A DNA stretch of 64,000 bases, taken from Paenirhodobacter ferrireducens. GTDB lineage: Bacteria; Pseudomonadota; Alphaproteobacteria; Rhodobacterales; Rhodobacteraceae. Shown here piece by piece: positions 46,665 through 56,465 of the stretch. Each line of letters starts with the position of its first letter. The first letter of the stretch is position 1. A program made the position numbers and the translations under genes. Under the pieces are notes generated by a model, which was given only the letters and a program-made list of their open reading frames with translations, did no database searches and was not told the DNA's origin. The stretch is taken from contig NZ_SAVB01000002.1 in assembly GCF_004022265.1 (NCBI RefSeq), positions 124,001 to 188,000 of the forward strand, written 5' to 3'.

Positions 46665-47457
46665 CGAAAAACTTCTTTCTCTTCAGGATATTGATAAGCT
46701 TTGGGAGCTCCATTGCGAGCTTATGTCTCAATACGGTTTCGACCGGCTGATCTATGCCTTCACCCCTTTCCGCACCGGGGCCGGGCTTGGCCGGCTTGAG
46801 GACACGCTGATCCTGTCGAACCATGATGAGCCCTACCTGAATGAATTCCTGCGCGGCGGGCTGTTCATGCATGCGCCGATGGTGCGCTGGACCGCCGAGA
46901 ATGTCGGTGCCTGCTCCTGGAGCTGGGTCGAAGAGCGCGTGCGCGCCGGCCTGCTGACGCCGCCGGAACTGCATGTGCTCGACGTCAATCACCGGCACGG
47001 GGTGCATGCGGGCTATTCTATCTCGTTCATCGACGGATCGAGTCGGGCCCGCGCCGGTATCGGCCTGTGCGCCGAACCCGGCCTGCGGCAAAGCGATGTC
47101 GACGAGATCTGGGAGCGCCATGGCCGCGAGCTGATGGTGGTGAACGCGATCACCCATCTGCGGATCTCGACCATGCCCTTCGTCACCGCGCACCGGGCGC
47201 TGACGCGACGCCAGCGCGAGGTGCTGGAATGGGTGGCCGATGGCAAGACCACGGCCGATATCGCGATGCTGATGGGGTTGACGATTGCGACGGTGGAAAA
47301 GCATCTGCGGCTCGCGCGCGAGGCGCTCGATGTCGAGACCACGGCGCAGGCGGTGCTGAAAGCCTCGCTGCAGCGGCAGATCTTCTTCAACCGCTCCTAC
47401 ATTGACGGCGCGAGCCGGTCCTCCGCAGGCAACGGTGATAATTTTTCCTTTAAGTAA
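46651..47457 (+). CDS. LuxR-family regulator with autoinducer-binding-like domain (solo)
   Basis: A 268-residue protein: an N-terminal autoinducer-binding-like domain (about residues 15-160) and a C-terminal LuxR HTH (about 195-255; LTRRQREVLEWVADGKTTADIAMLMGLTIATVEKHL in pieces). No luxI homologue is in the window. In the pocket, HAP stands where TraR-type proteins have the conserved DP, so the acyl-homoserine lactone contact Asp seems missing, hinting at another ligand or none. GGGAAACAG precedes the ATG. It does not obviously belong to the preceding SulP operon, since 130 bases separate them. Confidence 0.82.
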   Translation: MINHLEKLLSLQDIDKLWELHCELMSQYGFDRLIYAFTPFRTGAGLGRLEDTLILSNHDEPYLNEFLRGGLFMHAPMVRWTAENVGACSWSWVEERVRAGLLTPPELHVLDVNHRHGVHAGYSISFIDGSSRARAGIGLCAEPGLRQSDVDEIWERHGRELMVVNAITHLRISTMPFVTAHRALTRRQREVLEWVADGKTTADIAMLMGLTIATVEKHLRLAREALDVETTAQAVLKASLQRQIFFNRSYIDGASRSSAGNGDNFSFK

Positions 47458-47782
47458 GGAAAACCGGACTGGCGGGAATCTCTGCATTCGGCTTTCATGT
47501 CACCGTTCCGTGAGTGGTGGCTTCGGCCAGGAACAGGGGCAAGGGCCGGGTATATTGCCGGCGAAAGCTCCAGCCGGTTTTCCGGTTGCGGCTCGGGCAG
47601 GTGCATTCTCACCACGTCCGGGCCGTTCTCATTTCTGCAGAAACGCCAGCAGACGCCCGGAGCGCCCGTGCATTTCACGCAGCGTGAACCGGTATCCCCG
47701 CATGCGGGCTGTCTTTCCCGACCGCACAAAAGCAAACGCCGCCCCGGAGGGACGGCGTTGCTCGATCTTCCGAAAGGTCGGA
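47458..47782. other. 325-base gene-free region between the LuxR-type gene and tsf
   Basis: Convergent intergenic region. I see an eight-base hairpin TTTTCCTT/AAGGAAAA over the LuxR-type stop codon (47443-47463) and the tsf terminator at 47725-47759. The remaining 260 bases contain no open frame with coding character and no further element I recognise. Confidence 0.6.
47725..47759 (-). terminator. Rho-independent terminator after tsf
   Basis: On the minus strand AACGCCG/CGGCGTT, extended by CCC/GGG, forms a stem at 47735-47759 followed by TGCTTTTGT. It lies 24 bases after the tsf stop. Confidence 0.8.
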
Positions 47783-48682
47783 TCAGGCGCCGGCCATGGT
47801 CTTGGCGACCTCAGCGGCGAAATCCTCTTCCTTCTTCTCGATGCCTTCGCCGACGGCGATGCGCTCGTAGGCGATGATCTCGACACCGGCGTCCTTGGCG
47901 GCCTGCGCCACGGTCAGATCCGGGTTGATGACGAACTTCTGGTTGAGAAGGGTGTTCTCTTCCAGGAACTTCTTCATCCGGCCCGGGATGATGTTGTTGT
48001 GGATCACCTGCTCGGGCTTCGGCTTCGCCGAGGTCGCGTTCTCTTCGAGCGCCTTGGCAGTCTGCACCTCCAGCTCGCGCTGCAGCACGGCCGGATCGAG
48101 CGAGGCCTCATCCAGCGAGGCCGGCGCGGTCGCGGCGATGTGCATCGCGATCTGCTTGCCGATGCCGTTGTCCGAGCCCTTCAGCGCCACGAGAACGCCG
48201 ATCTTGCCCATGCCGGGAGCGGCGGCGTTGTGCACGTAGGAGACGACGACGTCGCCCTCGACCTTGGCCATGCGGCGCAGGGTCATGTTCTCGCCGATCA
48301 CGGCGATGGCGCCGTTGATCGCTTCCGAAACCGGCTTGCCGTTGACTTCGGCGACTTTCAGGCCCTCGACGTCGGCAGCGGTCAGCGCGGCGGTCGCGAT
48401 GTCCGAGACGAGCTTCTGGAAGTCGGCGTTCTTGGCGACGAAGTCGGTTTCCGAGTTCAGCTCGACCGCGACGCCCTTGCCGCCGTCGACGGCCACGCCG
48501 ACGAGGCCCTCGGCCGCAACGCGGTCAGCCTTCTTCGCAGCCTTCGCCAGGCCCTTGGTGCGCAGCCAGTCGATCGCGGCTTCCATGTCGCCGTCGGTCT
48601 CGGTCAGCGCCTTCTTCGCGTCCATCATGCCTGCGCCGGTCGTCTCGCGCAGTTCCTTCACCATCGCTGCGGTGATCGCCAT
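47783..48682 (-). CDS. tsf: Translation elongation factor Ts
   Basis: A 299-residue GDP exchange factor for EF-Tu. The N-terminal UBA-like [20 protein letters not shown], the TDFVAKN motif and the core repeats are typical. ATG 48682 follows GAGGAGGCCGAG. It lies downstream of rpsB, the standard bacterial order, with a 111-base spacer that folds into two hairpins. Confidence 0.98.
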   Translation of the reverse strand: MAITAAMVKELRETTGAGMMDAKKALTETDGDMEAAIDWLRTKGLAKAAKKADRVAAEGLVGVAVDGGKGVAVELNSETDFVAKNADFQKLVSDIATAALTAADVEGLKVAEVNGKPVSEAINGAIAVIGENMTLRRMAKVEGDVVVSYVHNAAAPGMGKIGVLVALKGSDNGIGKQIAMHIAATAPASLDEASLDPAVLQRELEVQTAKALEENATSAKPKPEQVIHNNIIPGRMKKFLEENTLLNQKFVINPDLTVAQAAKDAGVEIIAYERIAVGEGIEKKEEDFAAEVAKTMAGA

Positions 48683-48730
48683 CTCGGCCTCCTCGAAATC
48701 TTTTGGAATCTCGGCGCGGTTGAACCACGC

Positions 48731-48783
48731 CGTCATGTCAGCGGAATGACATGACGGGGCCAGGCGGTCTCGCCGGCCCCGTC
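48731..48783 (-). promoter_or_regulatory. Two overlapping hairpins between rpsB and tsf
   Basis: Hairpin A: GACGGGGCC/GGCCCCGTC (48753-48761 with 48775-48783). Hairpin B: CGTCATGTCA/TGACATGACG, ten perfect pairs with a GCGGAA loop (48731-48740 with 48747-48756). They share four bases (48753-48756), so both cannot form in full. In transcription order A comes first. This may be an attenuator setting the rpsB:tsf ratio. Confidence 0.6.
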
Positions 48784-48793
48784 GGGTGAGGTC

Positions 48794-49549
48794 TCAGGCC
48801 CCGACTTCTTCCTCGACCGGCGCTTCTTCCAGCGCCCCGAGGTCGACGCCCGCGGCGCCCATCTGCGCGGTCATGCCGTCGAGGGCCGCGCGCGAGACGA
48901 GGTCGCAGTAGAGCGCGATGGCGCGCGCCGCGTCATCGTTGCCCGGGATGATGTAGTCCACACCCTTCGGCGAGCAGTTGGTGTCGACCACGGCCACGAC
49001 CGGGATGCCCAGCTTCTGCGCTTCGAGGATGGCGAGGTCTTCCTTCGACACGTCGATGACGAAGAGCAGATCCGGCAGGCCGCCCATTTCACGGATGCCG
49101 CCGAGCGAAGCCTGAAGCTTCGTCTGCTCGCGTTCCATGTGCAGGCGTTCCTTCTTGGTCAGCCCTTCGGCGCCCGAGGCCAGAACCTCGTCGATGTTCT
49201 TCAGACGCTGGATCGACTGGGAGACGGTCTTCCAGTTGGTCAGCGTACCACCGAGCCAGCGGTGGTTCATGTAGTACTGCGCGCATTTCTCGGCGGCATC
49301 GGCGACGGCCTTCGAGGCCTGACGCTTGGTGCCGACGAAGAGCACGCGGCCACCCTTGGCGACGGTGTCACGCACCACCTGCAGCGCCGCGTCGAGCATC
49401 GGCACGGTCTGGGTCAGGTCGATGATGTGGATGCCATTGCGCTCGCCATAGATGAACTCCGCCATGCGCGGGTTCCAGCGTTGCGTCTGGTGGCCATAGT
49501 GAACGCCAGCTTCGAGCAGCTGACGCATCGAGAAATCGGGAAGCGCCAT
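48794..49549 (-). CDS. rpsB: 30S ribosomal protein S2
   Basis: A 251-residue ribosomal protein. The opening [24 protein letters not shown], the FVGTKRQA region and [25 protein letters not shown] are invariant hallmarks. ATG 49549 is preceded by AAAGGAAATG. The promoter should lie in the 294-base gap to psuK, which also holds an inverted repeat. Co-transcribed with tsf. Confidence 0.98.
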   Translation of the reverse strand: MALPDFSMRQLLEAGVHYGHQTQRWNPRMAEFIYGERNGIHIIDLTQTVPMLDAALQVVRDTVAKGGRVLFVGTKRQASKAVADAAEKCAQYYMNHRWLGGTLTNWKTVSQSIQRLKNIDEVLASGAEGLTKKERLHMEREQTKLQASLGGIREMGGLPDLLFVIDVSKEDLAILEAQKLGIPVVAVVDTNCSPKGVDYIIPGNDDAARAIALYCDLVSRAALDGMTAQMGAAGVDLGALEEAPVEEEVGA

Positions 49550-49701
49550 GTTCCATTTCCTTTCCGGTTTGCGCCTTGGCGGAGGATCAGGGATCTCTCC
49601 CAACCGGTGGACCGCCGGGGATGTCTCCCCCGGAAGGCCCGCCTCCGCCTGTGAAGTGCGCGCCATATAGCCGGCCCCGCTCCGGCTGGCAAGCGGCGGA
49701 T

Positions 49702-49776
49702 GCCTCCGGCGGGAGTATTTTCGCCAGGAAAAGCCCTCCCTCTCCTTTTCCTGGCTGAAATCCTCCGGGCGGAGGC
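49702..49776. repeat. Long inverted repeat, intergenic repeat family copy 1
   Basis: Two 32-33-base arms (49702-49733 and 49744-49776) are near-identical in inverted orientation around a ten-base pyrimidine loop. Each arm runs from GCCTCCG to GCCAGGAAAAG with TATTTT or GATTTC in the middle. The pattern CCGGGAGTATTTTCGCCA resembles the other intergenic copies listed (CCGAGGTATTTTGGGCAAGG). Confidence 0.75.
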
Positions 49777-49843
49777 CGCAGGACGGGGGCATGGCGCCCC
49801 CTCTCCCTCTTGCGTCGCGCGCCCCGTCGGGGCACCAAGAGCC

Positions 49844-50736
49844 ATGGACAAGACACCCGACATTCTGTGCATCGGCTCCGTGCTGTGGGACATCATCGGC
49901 CGCGCGCCGCTGCATATGCGGCCGGGCGCCGACGTGCCCGGGCGGATCATCCGCCTGCCCGGCGGCGTCGCGATGAACATCGCGATGACCCTCACCCGCT
50001 TCGGCCTGCGCCCGGCGATCCTGACCGCGATCGGGCGCGACCCGCAGGGCACCGAACTGATCGGCGCGGCCGAGCTGCATGGCATTGACTGCCGCTTTCT
50101 CTATCGCTCGGATGACCTGCCCACAGACCGCTATATGGCGATCGAGGGGGCAAACGGGCTGGTGGCGGCGGTGGCCGATGCCCATTCGCTCGAGGCGGCG
50201 GGCGACAAGATCCTGCGCCCGCTGGCGGACGGCCGGCTGGGCACCCCGCACGCGCCCTGGAACGGCCCTGTCGCGCTGGATGGCAACCTGACCGAGGCGC
50301 TGCTGGCCGAGATCGCGCGCTCGCCGCTCTTTGCCCGGGCCGACCTGCGCGTCGCACCGGCAAGCCCGGGCAAGGCCGCCCGGCTGACCCCGCTTCTCGC
50401 CCATCCGGGCGCGACGCTCTATGTGAACCTCGAAGAGGCCGGCATCCTGTGCGGAACCGACTTCCCCGATGCCACGGCCGCGGCCGAGGGGCTGCTCGCC
50501 CGCGGCGCCGCCCATGTGCTCGTGACCGATGGCGGCCGCGCGGCCGCCGATGGCACGCGCGGTGCCGAGGTGATCTGCCGCGCCCCGCCCACCGTTCTCG
50601 TCACCCGCGTCACCGGCGCGGGCGACACTTTCATGGCCGCCCATCTGGTGGCAGAACGCGCCGGGCTCGGCCGCGAGGCGGCGCTTGCGCGCGCCCTCGA
50701 GGCCGCCGCGCGCTATGTTTCGGGAGACATCGCCAC

Positions 50737-50740
<4 letters not shown>
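49844..50740 (+). CDS. psuK: PfkB-family carbohydrate kinase, probable pseudouridine kinase
   Basis: A 298-residue ribokinase-fold enzyme. Its N-terminal [15 protein letters not shown] and [18 protein letters not shown], and the catalytic [15 protein letters not shown], are PfkB signatures. It overlaps psuG by ATGA, which identifies the likely substrate as pseudouridine. It phosphorylates the nucleoside so that PsuG can split it. The direct upstream region has no strong ribosome site (CCAAGAGCC), so the start is the best in-frame ATG rather than certain. Confidence 0.9.
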
Positions 50741-51651
<911 letters not shown>

Positions 51652-51714
51652 CGCCCCCATTGCGGCGGTCGCGGCACGCGCCTAGGTAGTGGCGAACACC
51701 TGTCTGGAGCCGCC

Positions 51715-52431
51715 ATGACCGAGCCGCCGACCGACCTGCCCCACCCCCGCAAGAAGGGCGTCTTCGCCGGGCTTCGGGCCTCGTTCCTGACCGGGCTCGT
51801 GGTGATCTCGCCGATCGGGCTGACGCTGTGGCTGATGTGGACGGTCGCCGGCTGGGTCGATGGCTGGGTGCTGCCCTTCGTGCCGCAGGAGTTCCAGCCC
51901 GAGCAATATATCGGGCTGAACGTGCGCGGCTTCGGCGTGGTGTTCTTCCTCGTCTTCACCATCATCGTCGGCTGGCTGGCGAAGAACATCATCGGCCGCT
52001 CGGTGCTGCGCTTCGGCGAAAGCCTCGTCGACCGGATGCCGGTGGTGCGCTCGGTCTACAACGGGCTGAAGCAGATTGCCGAGACCGTCTTCGCTCAGGG
52101 CGAGACCAAGTTCGACCGCGCCTGCCTCGTCGAATACCCGCGCCCGGGGCTGAAGGCGGTCGCCTTCGTCTCGTCCCGTTCGAAGGGCGAGATCGCCGCG
52201 AACGGCAGCGAGGACGACCCGCTGATCTCGGTCTTCCTGCCGACGACTCCGAACCCGACCTCGGGCTTCCTGCTCTTCGTGCCGGAAAGCCAGATCACCT
52301 ATCTTGAGATGTCGGTCGAGGATGCAGCGAAGCTGATTATCTCGGCGGGCCTTGTCTATCCGGGGCCGAAGCCGGTGAAACCCGCCAAGGATCAGCCGAA
52401 GAGCCCGGCCAGATCGACCGAGGCGCGCTGA
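51715..52431 (+). CDS. DUF502-family membrane protein
   Basis: A 238-residue inner-membrane protein with two helices, around GLVVISPIGLTLWLMWTVAGWV and VVFFLVFTIIVGWLAKNIIG. The soluble rest includes VRSVYNGLKQIAETVF and VFLPTTPNPTSGFLLFVPES, hallmarks of DUF502. Function unknown; plant homologues (COV1-like) affect vascular patterning and trafficking. Its last 40 bases overlap the convergent patatin gene. Start ATG 51715 has a TGGAG site. Confidence 0.9.
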   Translation: MTEPPTDLPHPRKKGVFAGLRASFLTGLVVISPIGLTLWLMWTVAGWVDGWVLPFVPQEFQPEQYIGLNVRGFGVVFFLVFTIIVGWLAKNIIGRSVLRFGESLVDRMPVVRSVYNGLKQIAETVFAQGETKFDRACLVEYPRPGLKAVAFVSSRSKGEIAANGSEDDPLISVFLPTTPNPTSGFLLFVPESQITYLEMSVEDAAKLIISAGLVYPGPKPVKPAKDQPKSPARSTEAR

Positions 52432-53441
52432 CCGATCGCATCGGCGTGCTCGGTCAGGAAGCGCTCCGCCGCCACCTGCCCCGCCGCCTTCAGCCGCTTC
52501 AGCGTGCCGGTGGTGGGGGTGACCTTTGTCGCCGCACCAAGCCCGGTCATCGTCTTGTCATCAGCCACCATGTGGACGAGCACATCCTTCATCGCCCCTT
52601 CGGCGAGCCGGCTTTCCGAGATCAGCCGCCGCACGAAGCTGATCGCGCGCAGCTCGCGCAAGAGCGAGGAGTTGAACGAGATCTCGTTGATCCGCTCGTC
52701 GATTTCCGTGGGCGTCTTCGGCACCCCCTCGCGGTAGAGCGGGTTGATGTTGACGATCACGATGTCACGCGGCAGCTCGGGCCCGAACAGCGGGAAGAGC
52801 GGCGGGTTGCCGGTGAAGCCGCCATCCCAGAAGGCCTCGCCCTGCCCGGTCTGCGGGTCATAGAACTCGATCGCGCGGAACAGGTTCGGCAGGCAGGCCG
52901 AGGCGAGAATCGCCTTCGCGGTGATCTCCTTGCCGGAAAACACCCGGATCTTGCCGGTGCGCACGTTGGTGGCGGCCACGAAGAAGGCCGGACCGGTCTC
53001 GGAACAGACATGCTCGTATTCGAAGCGCTCGACGATGTGCTCAAGCGGGTTGATGTAGAAGGGACCGGTGTCATAGGGCGAGATCATTCGCGTCAGCTGA
53101 TCCATCCAGGCCGCGGGCGCGAAGGCCTCGATCCAGCGGTTGATCGCCTCGGGCTGCGGGAACAGCGCCGAGACCCAGCGGTCGAGGCGCAGGTCGTTCA
53201 CCTCGGAGACCTGCGACCAGAGCCAGTCGAGGTTCTCGCGCGCATGGCGCCGGCCCGCCTTGCCCTCGGCCCGGCCAAGCCCCGCCTTCAGCGCCGCACC
53301 GTTCAGCGCGCCCGCCGAGGTGCCCGAGATCGCCGCGATCTCGAGCCAGTCCTCGTCAAGGAGCCGGTCGAGCACACCCCAGGTGAAGGCCCCATGCGCG
53401 CCGCCGCCCTGCAGCGCGAGGTTGATCCGCTTCGTTTCCAT
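52392..53441 (-). CDS. Patatin-like phospholipase
   Basis: A 349-residue cytoplasmic serine hydrolase. The oxyanion loop GGGAHGAF (residues 12-19), nucleophile Ser42 in GTSAG and the catalytic Asp in FWDGGFTGNP are intact. In alphaproteobacteria this type lies beside 3-hydroxybutyrate dehydrogenase and is linked to polyhydroxybutyrate turnover, but the substrate is unproven. Downstream of bdhA in the same direction with one repeat element between; tail overlaps DUF502 gene by 40 bases. Confidence 0.9.
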   Translation of the reverse strand: METKRINLALQGGGAHGAFTWGVLDRLLDEDWLEIAAISGTSAGALNGAALKAGLGRAEGKAGRRHARENLDWLWSQVSEVNDLRLDRWVSALFPQPEAINRWIEAFAPAAWMDQLTRMISPYDTGPFYINPLEHIVERFEYEHVCSETGPAFFVAATNVRTGKIRVFSGKEITAKAILASACLPNLFRAIEFYDPQTGQGEAFWDGGFTGNPPLFPLFGPELPRDIVIVNINPLYREGVPKTPTEIDERINEISFNSSLLRELRAISFVRRLISESRLAEGAMKDVLVHMVADDKTMTGLGAATKVTPTTGTLKRLKAAGQVAAERFLTEHADAIGQRASVDLAGLFG

Positions 53442-53465
53442 CGGTCGTCCTTTCGAGATGCGTCG

Positions 53466-53530
53466 CCGGGGGGCGCGGCCCCCCGGTCTGCTGCGCAGAC
53501 TCCCCCCGAGGTATTTAGGGCAAGATGAAG
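53466..53530. repeat. Intergenic repeat family copy 2 (between patatin and bdhA genes)
   Basis: Order: perfect nine-base hairpin CCGGGGGGC/GCCCCCCGG (53466-53486), a second small hairpin GTCTG/CAGAC (53486-53500), then CCCCCCGAGGTATTTAGGGC and AAGATGAAG. The GC hairpin plus the CCGAGGTATTT block is shared with copies 3-5. Confidence 0.75.
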
Positions 53531-53566
53531 GGCCGGGCCCGTCTCACCTTGCGTCACGGATCGCGA

Positions 53567-54340
53567 TCAGAGGGCGGTCCAGCCACCATCGACCGAGATC
53601 GTGGTGCCGGTGATCTGCGCGGCAGCCTCCGAGCACAGGAAGACCGCGGTGCCGCCGAGCTGCTCGACGGTGGCGAACTGCTTCGAGGGCTGGCGCGTCA
53701 GCATGACCTCGCGGATCACCGTCTCGCGGTCCATGTCGTGCACCTTCATCTGGTCGGGGATCTGCGCCTCGACCAGCGGCGTCAGCACATAGCCCGGGCA
53801 GATCGCATTCGCGGTGATCGGCTCCTCGGCGGTCTCGAGCGCGGTGACCTTGGTGAAGCCGACGACGCCATGCTTGGCCGCGACATAGGCCGACTTGAAC
53901 GGCGAGGCGGTCAGCCCGTGCGCCGAGGCGATGTTGACGATCCGGCCCCAGCCCGCCTTGCGCATCAGCGGCAGCGCCGCGGCGGTGGTGTGGAAGGCCG
54001 AGGACAGGTTGATCGCGATGATCCGGTTCCAGGTGTCGACCGGGAAGGTGTCGATCGGCTCGACATGCTGGATGCCGGCGTTGTTCACCAGGATGTCGCA
54101 GGCCCCCGCCTGCTCGATCAGGGCACGGCACTCCTCGCCCTTCGACATGTCGGCCTTGATGTAGCGCCCGGTCACGCCGAACTCGCGGCCGATCTCGGCG
54201 GCAAGCGCGTGGTCTTCGTCGCGGTCGGTGAAGGAGTTCAGCACCACATCGGCGCCCGCCCGCGCCAGTTCGCGCGCCACACCAAGGCCGATACCGGAAT
54301 TCGAGCCGGTGATGATGGCCGTCTTGCCCTTGAGACTCAT
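53567..54340 (-). CDS. bdhA: 3-hydroxybutyrate dehydrogenase
   Basis: A 257-residue short-chain dehydrogenase that oxidises D-3-hydroxybutyrate to acetoacetate with NAD. TGSNSGIGLG, NNAGIQHVEPI, Ser139, Tyr152 and Lys156 (SAYVAAKHG) are in place, and AQIPDQMKVHDMDRETVIREVML is the BdhA-specific substrate loop in part. ATG 54340 follows AGGAGTTGAAC. It works in polyhydroxybutyrate degradation, together with the patatin-like protein next door. Confidence 0.95.
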   Translation of the reverse strand: MSLKGKTAIITGSNSGIGLGVARELARAGADVVLNSFTDRDEDHALAAEIGREFGVTGRYIKADMSKGEECRALIEQAGACDILVNNAGIQHVEPIDTFPVDTWNRIIAINLSSAFHTTAAALPLMRKAGWGRIVNIASAHGLTASPFKSAYVAAKHGVVGFTKVTALETAEEPITANAICPGYVLTPLVEAQIPDQMKVHDMDRETVIREVMLTRQPSKQFATVEQLGGTAVFLCSEAAAQITGTTISVDGGWTAL

Positions 54341-54455
54341 GTTCAACTCCTGAAAACCGAAAGAGATGCCCGAAAGATTAGCGGAGCGCGAACGAAGGTC
54401 CACGTCCGAAGCGCACAATGCCGTGAGCCGGATCGCGCCATCAATGCCTTGATGC

Positions 54456-54534
54456 AAAAGAAAAAGACGCCCGCGCAAGGCGGGCGTCAAGTCATGAGGC
54501 AGGTTTCATACAGGCAAGAAACCTATCGAGCAGT
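54456..54534 (-). ncRNA. Candidate small RNA (about 75-80 nt) with two hairpins and a strong terminator
   Basis: Minus-strand unit. A seven-base hairpin AGGTTTC/GAAACCT with a ten-base loop (arms 54518-54524 and 54501-54507) is followed by a single-stranded GCCTCATGACTT and then a terminator stem GACGCCCGC/GCGGGCGTC (54466-54488) with TTTTTCTTTT. A good promoter sits just upstream. No credible protein is encoded. I cannot match it to a named family. Confidence 0.72.
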
Positions 54535-54540
54535 GAGATC

Positions 54541-54569
54541 TTTATAAGCCTGATGCCGCTGCAATCCAA
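54541..54569 (-). promoter_or_regulatory. Housekeeping-type promoter for the candidate sRNA
   Basis: On the minus strand TTGGAT (54564-54569) and TATAAA (54541-54546) are separated by exactly 17 bases, close to the sigma-70 consensus and unusual in such GC-rich DNA. Transcription would begin near 54534. Confidence 0.65.
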
Positions 54570-54644
54570 GGGAAAAGTTTGCGCCCCCGTCTCAGCATCG
54601 TTAGCTTGCCGCCTGAAAATACAGGCAAACCGGGGATTGTTGCG

Positions 54645-56465
54645 ATGATGCGATCTGTCTTTTTCCGCCATCTCGGAGCGGCGGCGCTCGCCTTTCTCCC
54701 TGTATTTGCAGGGCCGGCCGCAGCCGAGCCCGTGCCGGCGATCGCGATGTATGGCGCGCCTGCCCTGCCCGCGGGTTTCACCCACCTGCCCTATGCGAAC
54801 CCCGACGCGCCGAAGGGCGGCCGCATCCGTTTCGGTGAATCCGGCAGCTTCGATTCGCTCAATCCGTGGATCCTCAAGGGGCGGCCGGCGCAGGGGATTG
54901 CCACTTTCGTGACCGAATCGCTGATGGACCGCTCGATCGACGAGCCCTTCACCCTCTATGGCCTCCTCGCCGAAAGCGTCGAGACCGACGCGGCGCGCAG
55001 CTGGGTCGCCTTCACCCTGCGCCCCGAGGCGCGGTTCTCGGACGGCCGGCCGGTGACGGTCGAGGATGTGATCTGGTCCTATCAGACCCTCGGCACCGAG
55101 GGCCATCCGCGCTATCAGAACGCCTGGCGCAAGGTGAAGTCGATCGAGCAGACCGGCCCGCGCAGCCTGCGCATCACCTTCACCGAGCCCGACCGGGAGC
55201 TGGCGCTTCTGATGGGGATGCGGCCGGTGCTGGAAAAGGCGCAATGGGAAGGCAAGGACTTCGCCCAGGCGACGCAGGTCGCGCCGGTGGGCTCAGGCCC
55301 CTATGTCATCGACCGGGTCGAGACCGGGCGCTTCATCACGCTGCGCCGCAACCCCGACTGGTGGGGCAAGGATCTGCCCCTGAACCGCGGCCGCTTCAAT
55401 CTCGACGAGATGCGATGGGATTACTTCGGCGACGGCGGCGTGGTCTTCGAGGCCTTCAAGGGCGGCGAGACCGACACCTTCCGCGAGACGAACGCCGCGA
55501 AATGGGCGCGCGACTACGATTTCCCAGCGGTGCGCGACGGGCGCGTGGTGCTGTCCGAGATCCCGCACCGGCGGCCCTCGGGGATTTCCGGGCTGGTGAT
55601 GAACACCCGCCTGCCGGTCTTTGCCGACTGGCGCGTGCGCGAGGCGATGATCGACGTCTTCAATTTCGAATTCATCAACGCCACGCTGAACGGCGGCCGC
55701 GAGCCGCGTATCACCTCCTATTTCGCGAATTCGGATCTGGCGATGCGCCCGGGCCCGGCCGAGGGCAAGGTCGCGGCACTGCTGGCCCCCTTTGCCGCAA
55801 GCCTGCCGCCCGGCACGCTCGAGGGCTATGCCCTGCCGGTGTCGGACGGCCGCGAACTGAACCGCAAGAACAGCCGCAAGGCAATGAAGCTGCTCGAGGA
55901 GGCGGGCTGGAGCGTGGGTGCGGATGGCGTGCTGAAAGACGCCGCGGGCGCGCCCTTCAGCTTCGAGATCGTGCTGCAGCAGGGCGCGGCCGAGACCCAG
56001 TCGATCGTCGACATCTATGTCGAGGCGTTGCGCCGGATCGGCATCTTCCCGAAGGTGACGACGGTCGACGATGCGCAATATCAGGCGCGCACCAACACCT
56101 ATGACTTCGGCATGGCCTGGTACACCCGCGCCCTCTCGCTCAGCCCGGGCAACGAGCAGATGCTGTATTGGGGCGCACGCGGGGTCGGCGAGCCCGGCTC
56201 GCGCAACTGGATGGGGATGAACGCCCCCGCCGCCGAGGCGATGGTGCGTGCCATGCTCGAGGCGCGCACGCCCGAGGATTTCACCGCCGCGGTGCGCGCC
56301 CTCGACCGGGTGCTGACGGCGGGGCGCTACGTCATCCCCGGCTGGTATGCGCCGATCTCCCGCATTGCCCATGACTGCAACCTTCACTTTCCCGAAAGAC
56401 TTCCGCTATATGGGGACTGGCCGGGCTTTCAGCCCGAAGTCTGGTGGTATGAGGCAGAGCAATGA
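54645..56465 (+). CDS. Family 5 extracellular solute-binding protein (oligopeptide/microcin C type)
   Basis: A 606-residue exported protein (signal MMRSVFFRHLGAAALAFLPV...GPAAAEP). The opening THLPYANPDAPKGGRIRFGE and FDSLNPWILKGRPAQG, the WVAFTLRPEARFSDGRPVTVEDV block and WDFDLP-type ending are those of the YejA/OppA-like subgroup. No permease or ATPase genes adjoin it here, unlike yejABEF operons. It is followed with an ATGA overlap by an entericidin-like lipoprotein gene. GGGGA lies eight bases before ATG 54645; ATG 54648 is equally possible. Confidence 0.88.
   Translation: MMRSVFFRHLGAAALAFLPVFAGPAAAEPVPAIAMYGAPALPAGFTHLPYANPDAPKGGRIRFGESGSFDSLNPWILKGRPAQGIATFVTESLMDRSIDEPFTLYGLLAESVETDAARSWVAFTLRPEARFSDGRPVTVEDVIWSYQTLGTEGHPRYQNAWRKVKSIEQTGPRSLRITFTEPDRELALLMGMRPVLEKAQWEGKDFAQATQVAPVGSGPYVIDRVETGRFITLRRNPDWWGKDLPLNRGRFNLDEMRWDYFGDGGVVFEAFKGGETDTFRETNAAKWARDYDFPAVRDGRVVLSEIPHRRPSGISGLVMNTRLPVFADWRVREAMIDVFNFEFINATLNGGREPRITSYFANSDLAMRPGPAEGKVAALLAPFAASLPPGTLEGYALPVSDGRELNRKNSRKAMKLLEEAGWSVGADGVLKDAAGAPFSFEIVLQQGAAETQSIVDIYVEALRRIGIFPKVTTVDDAQYQARTNTYDFGMAWYTRALSLSPGNEQMLYWGARGVGEPGSRNWMGMNAPAAEAMVRAMLEARTPEDFTAAVRALDRVLTAGRYVIPGWYAPISRIAHDCNLHFPERLPLYGDWPGFQPEVWWYEAEQ

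Larger units (their letters stand above)
54341..54644. other. 304-base region without a protein gene, holding a candidate sRNA
   Basis: Divergent region between bdhA and the family 5 binding-protein gene. Apart from the sRNA and its promoter described below, the bdhA leader (54341-54450) and the 70 bases before 54645 show nothing I recognise. Confidence 0.7.
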
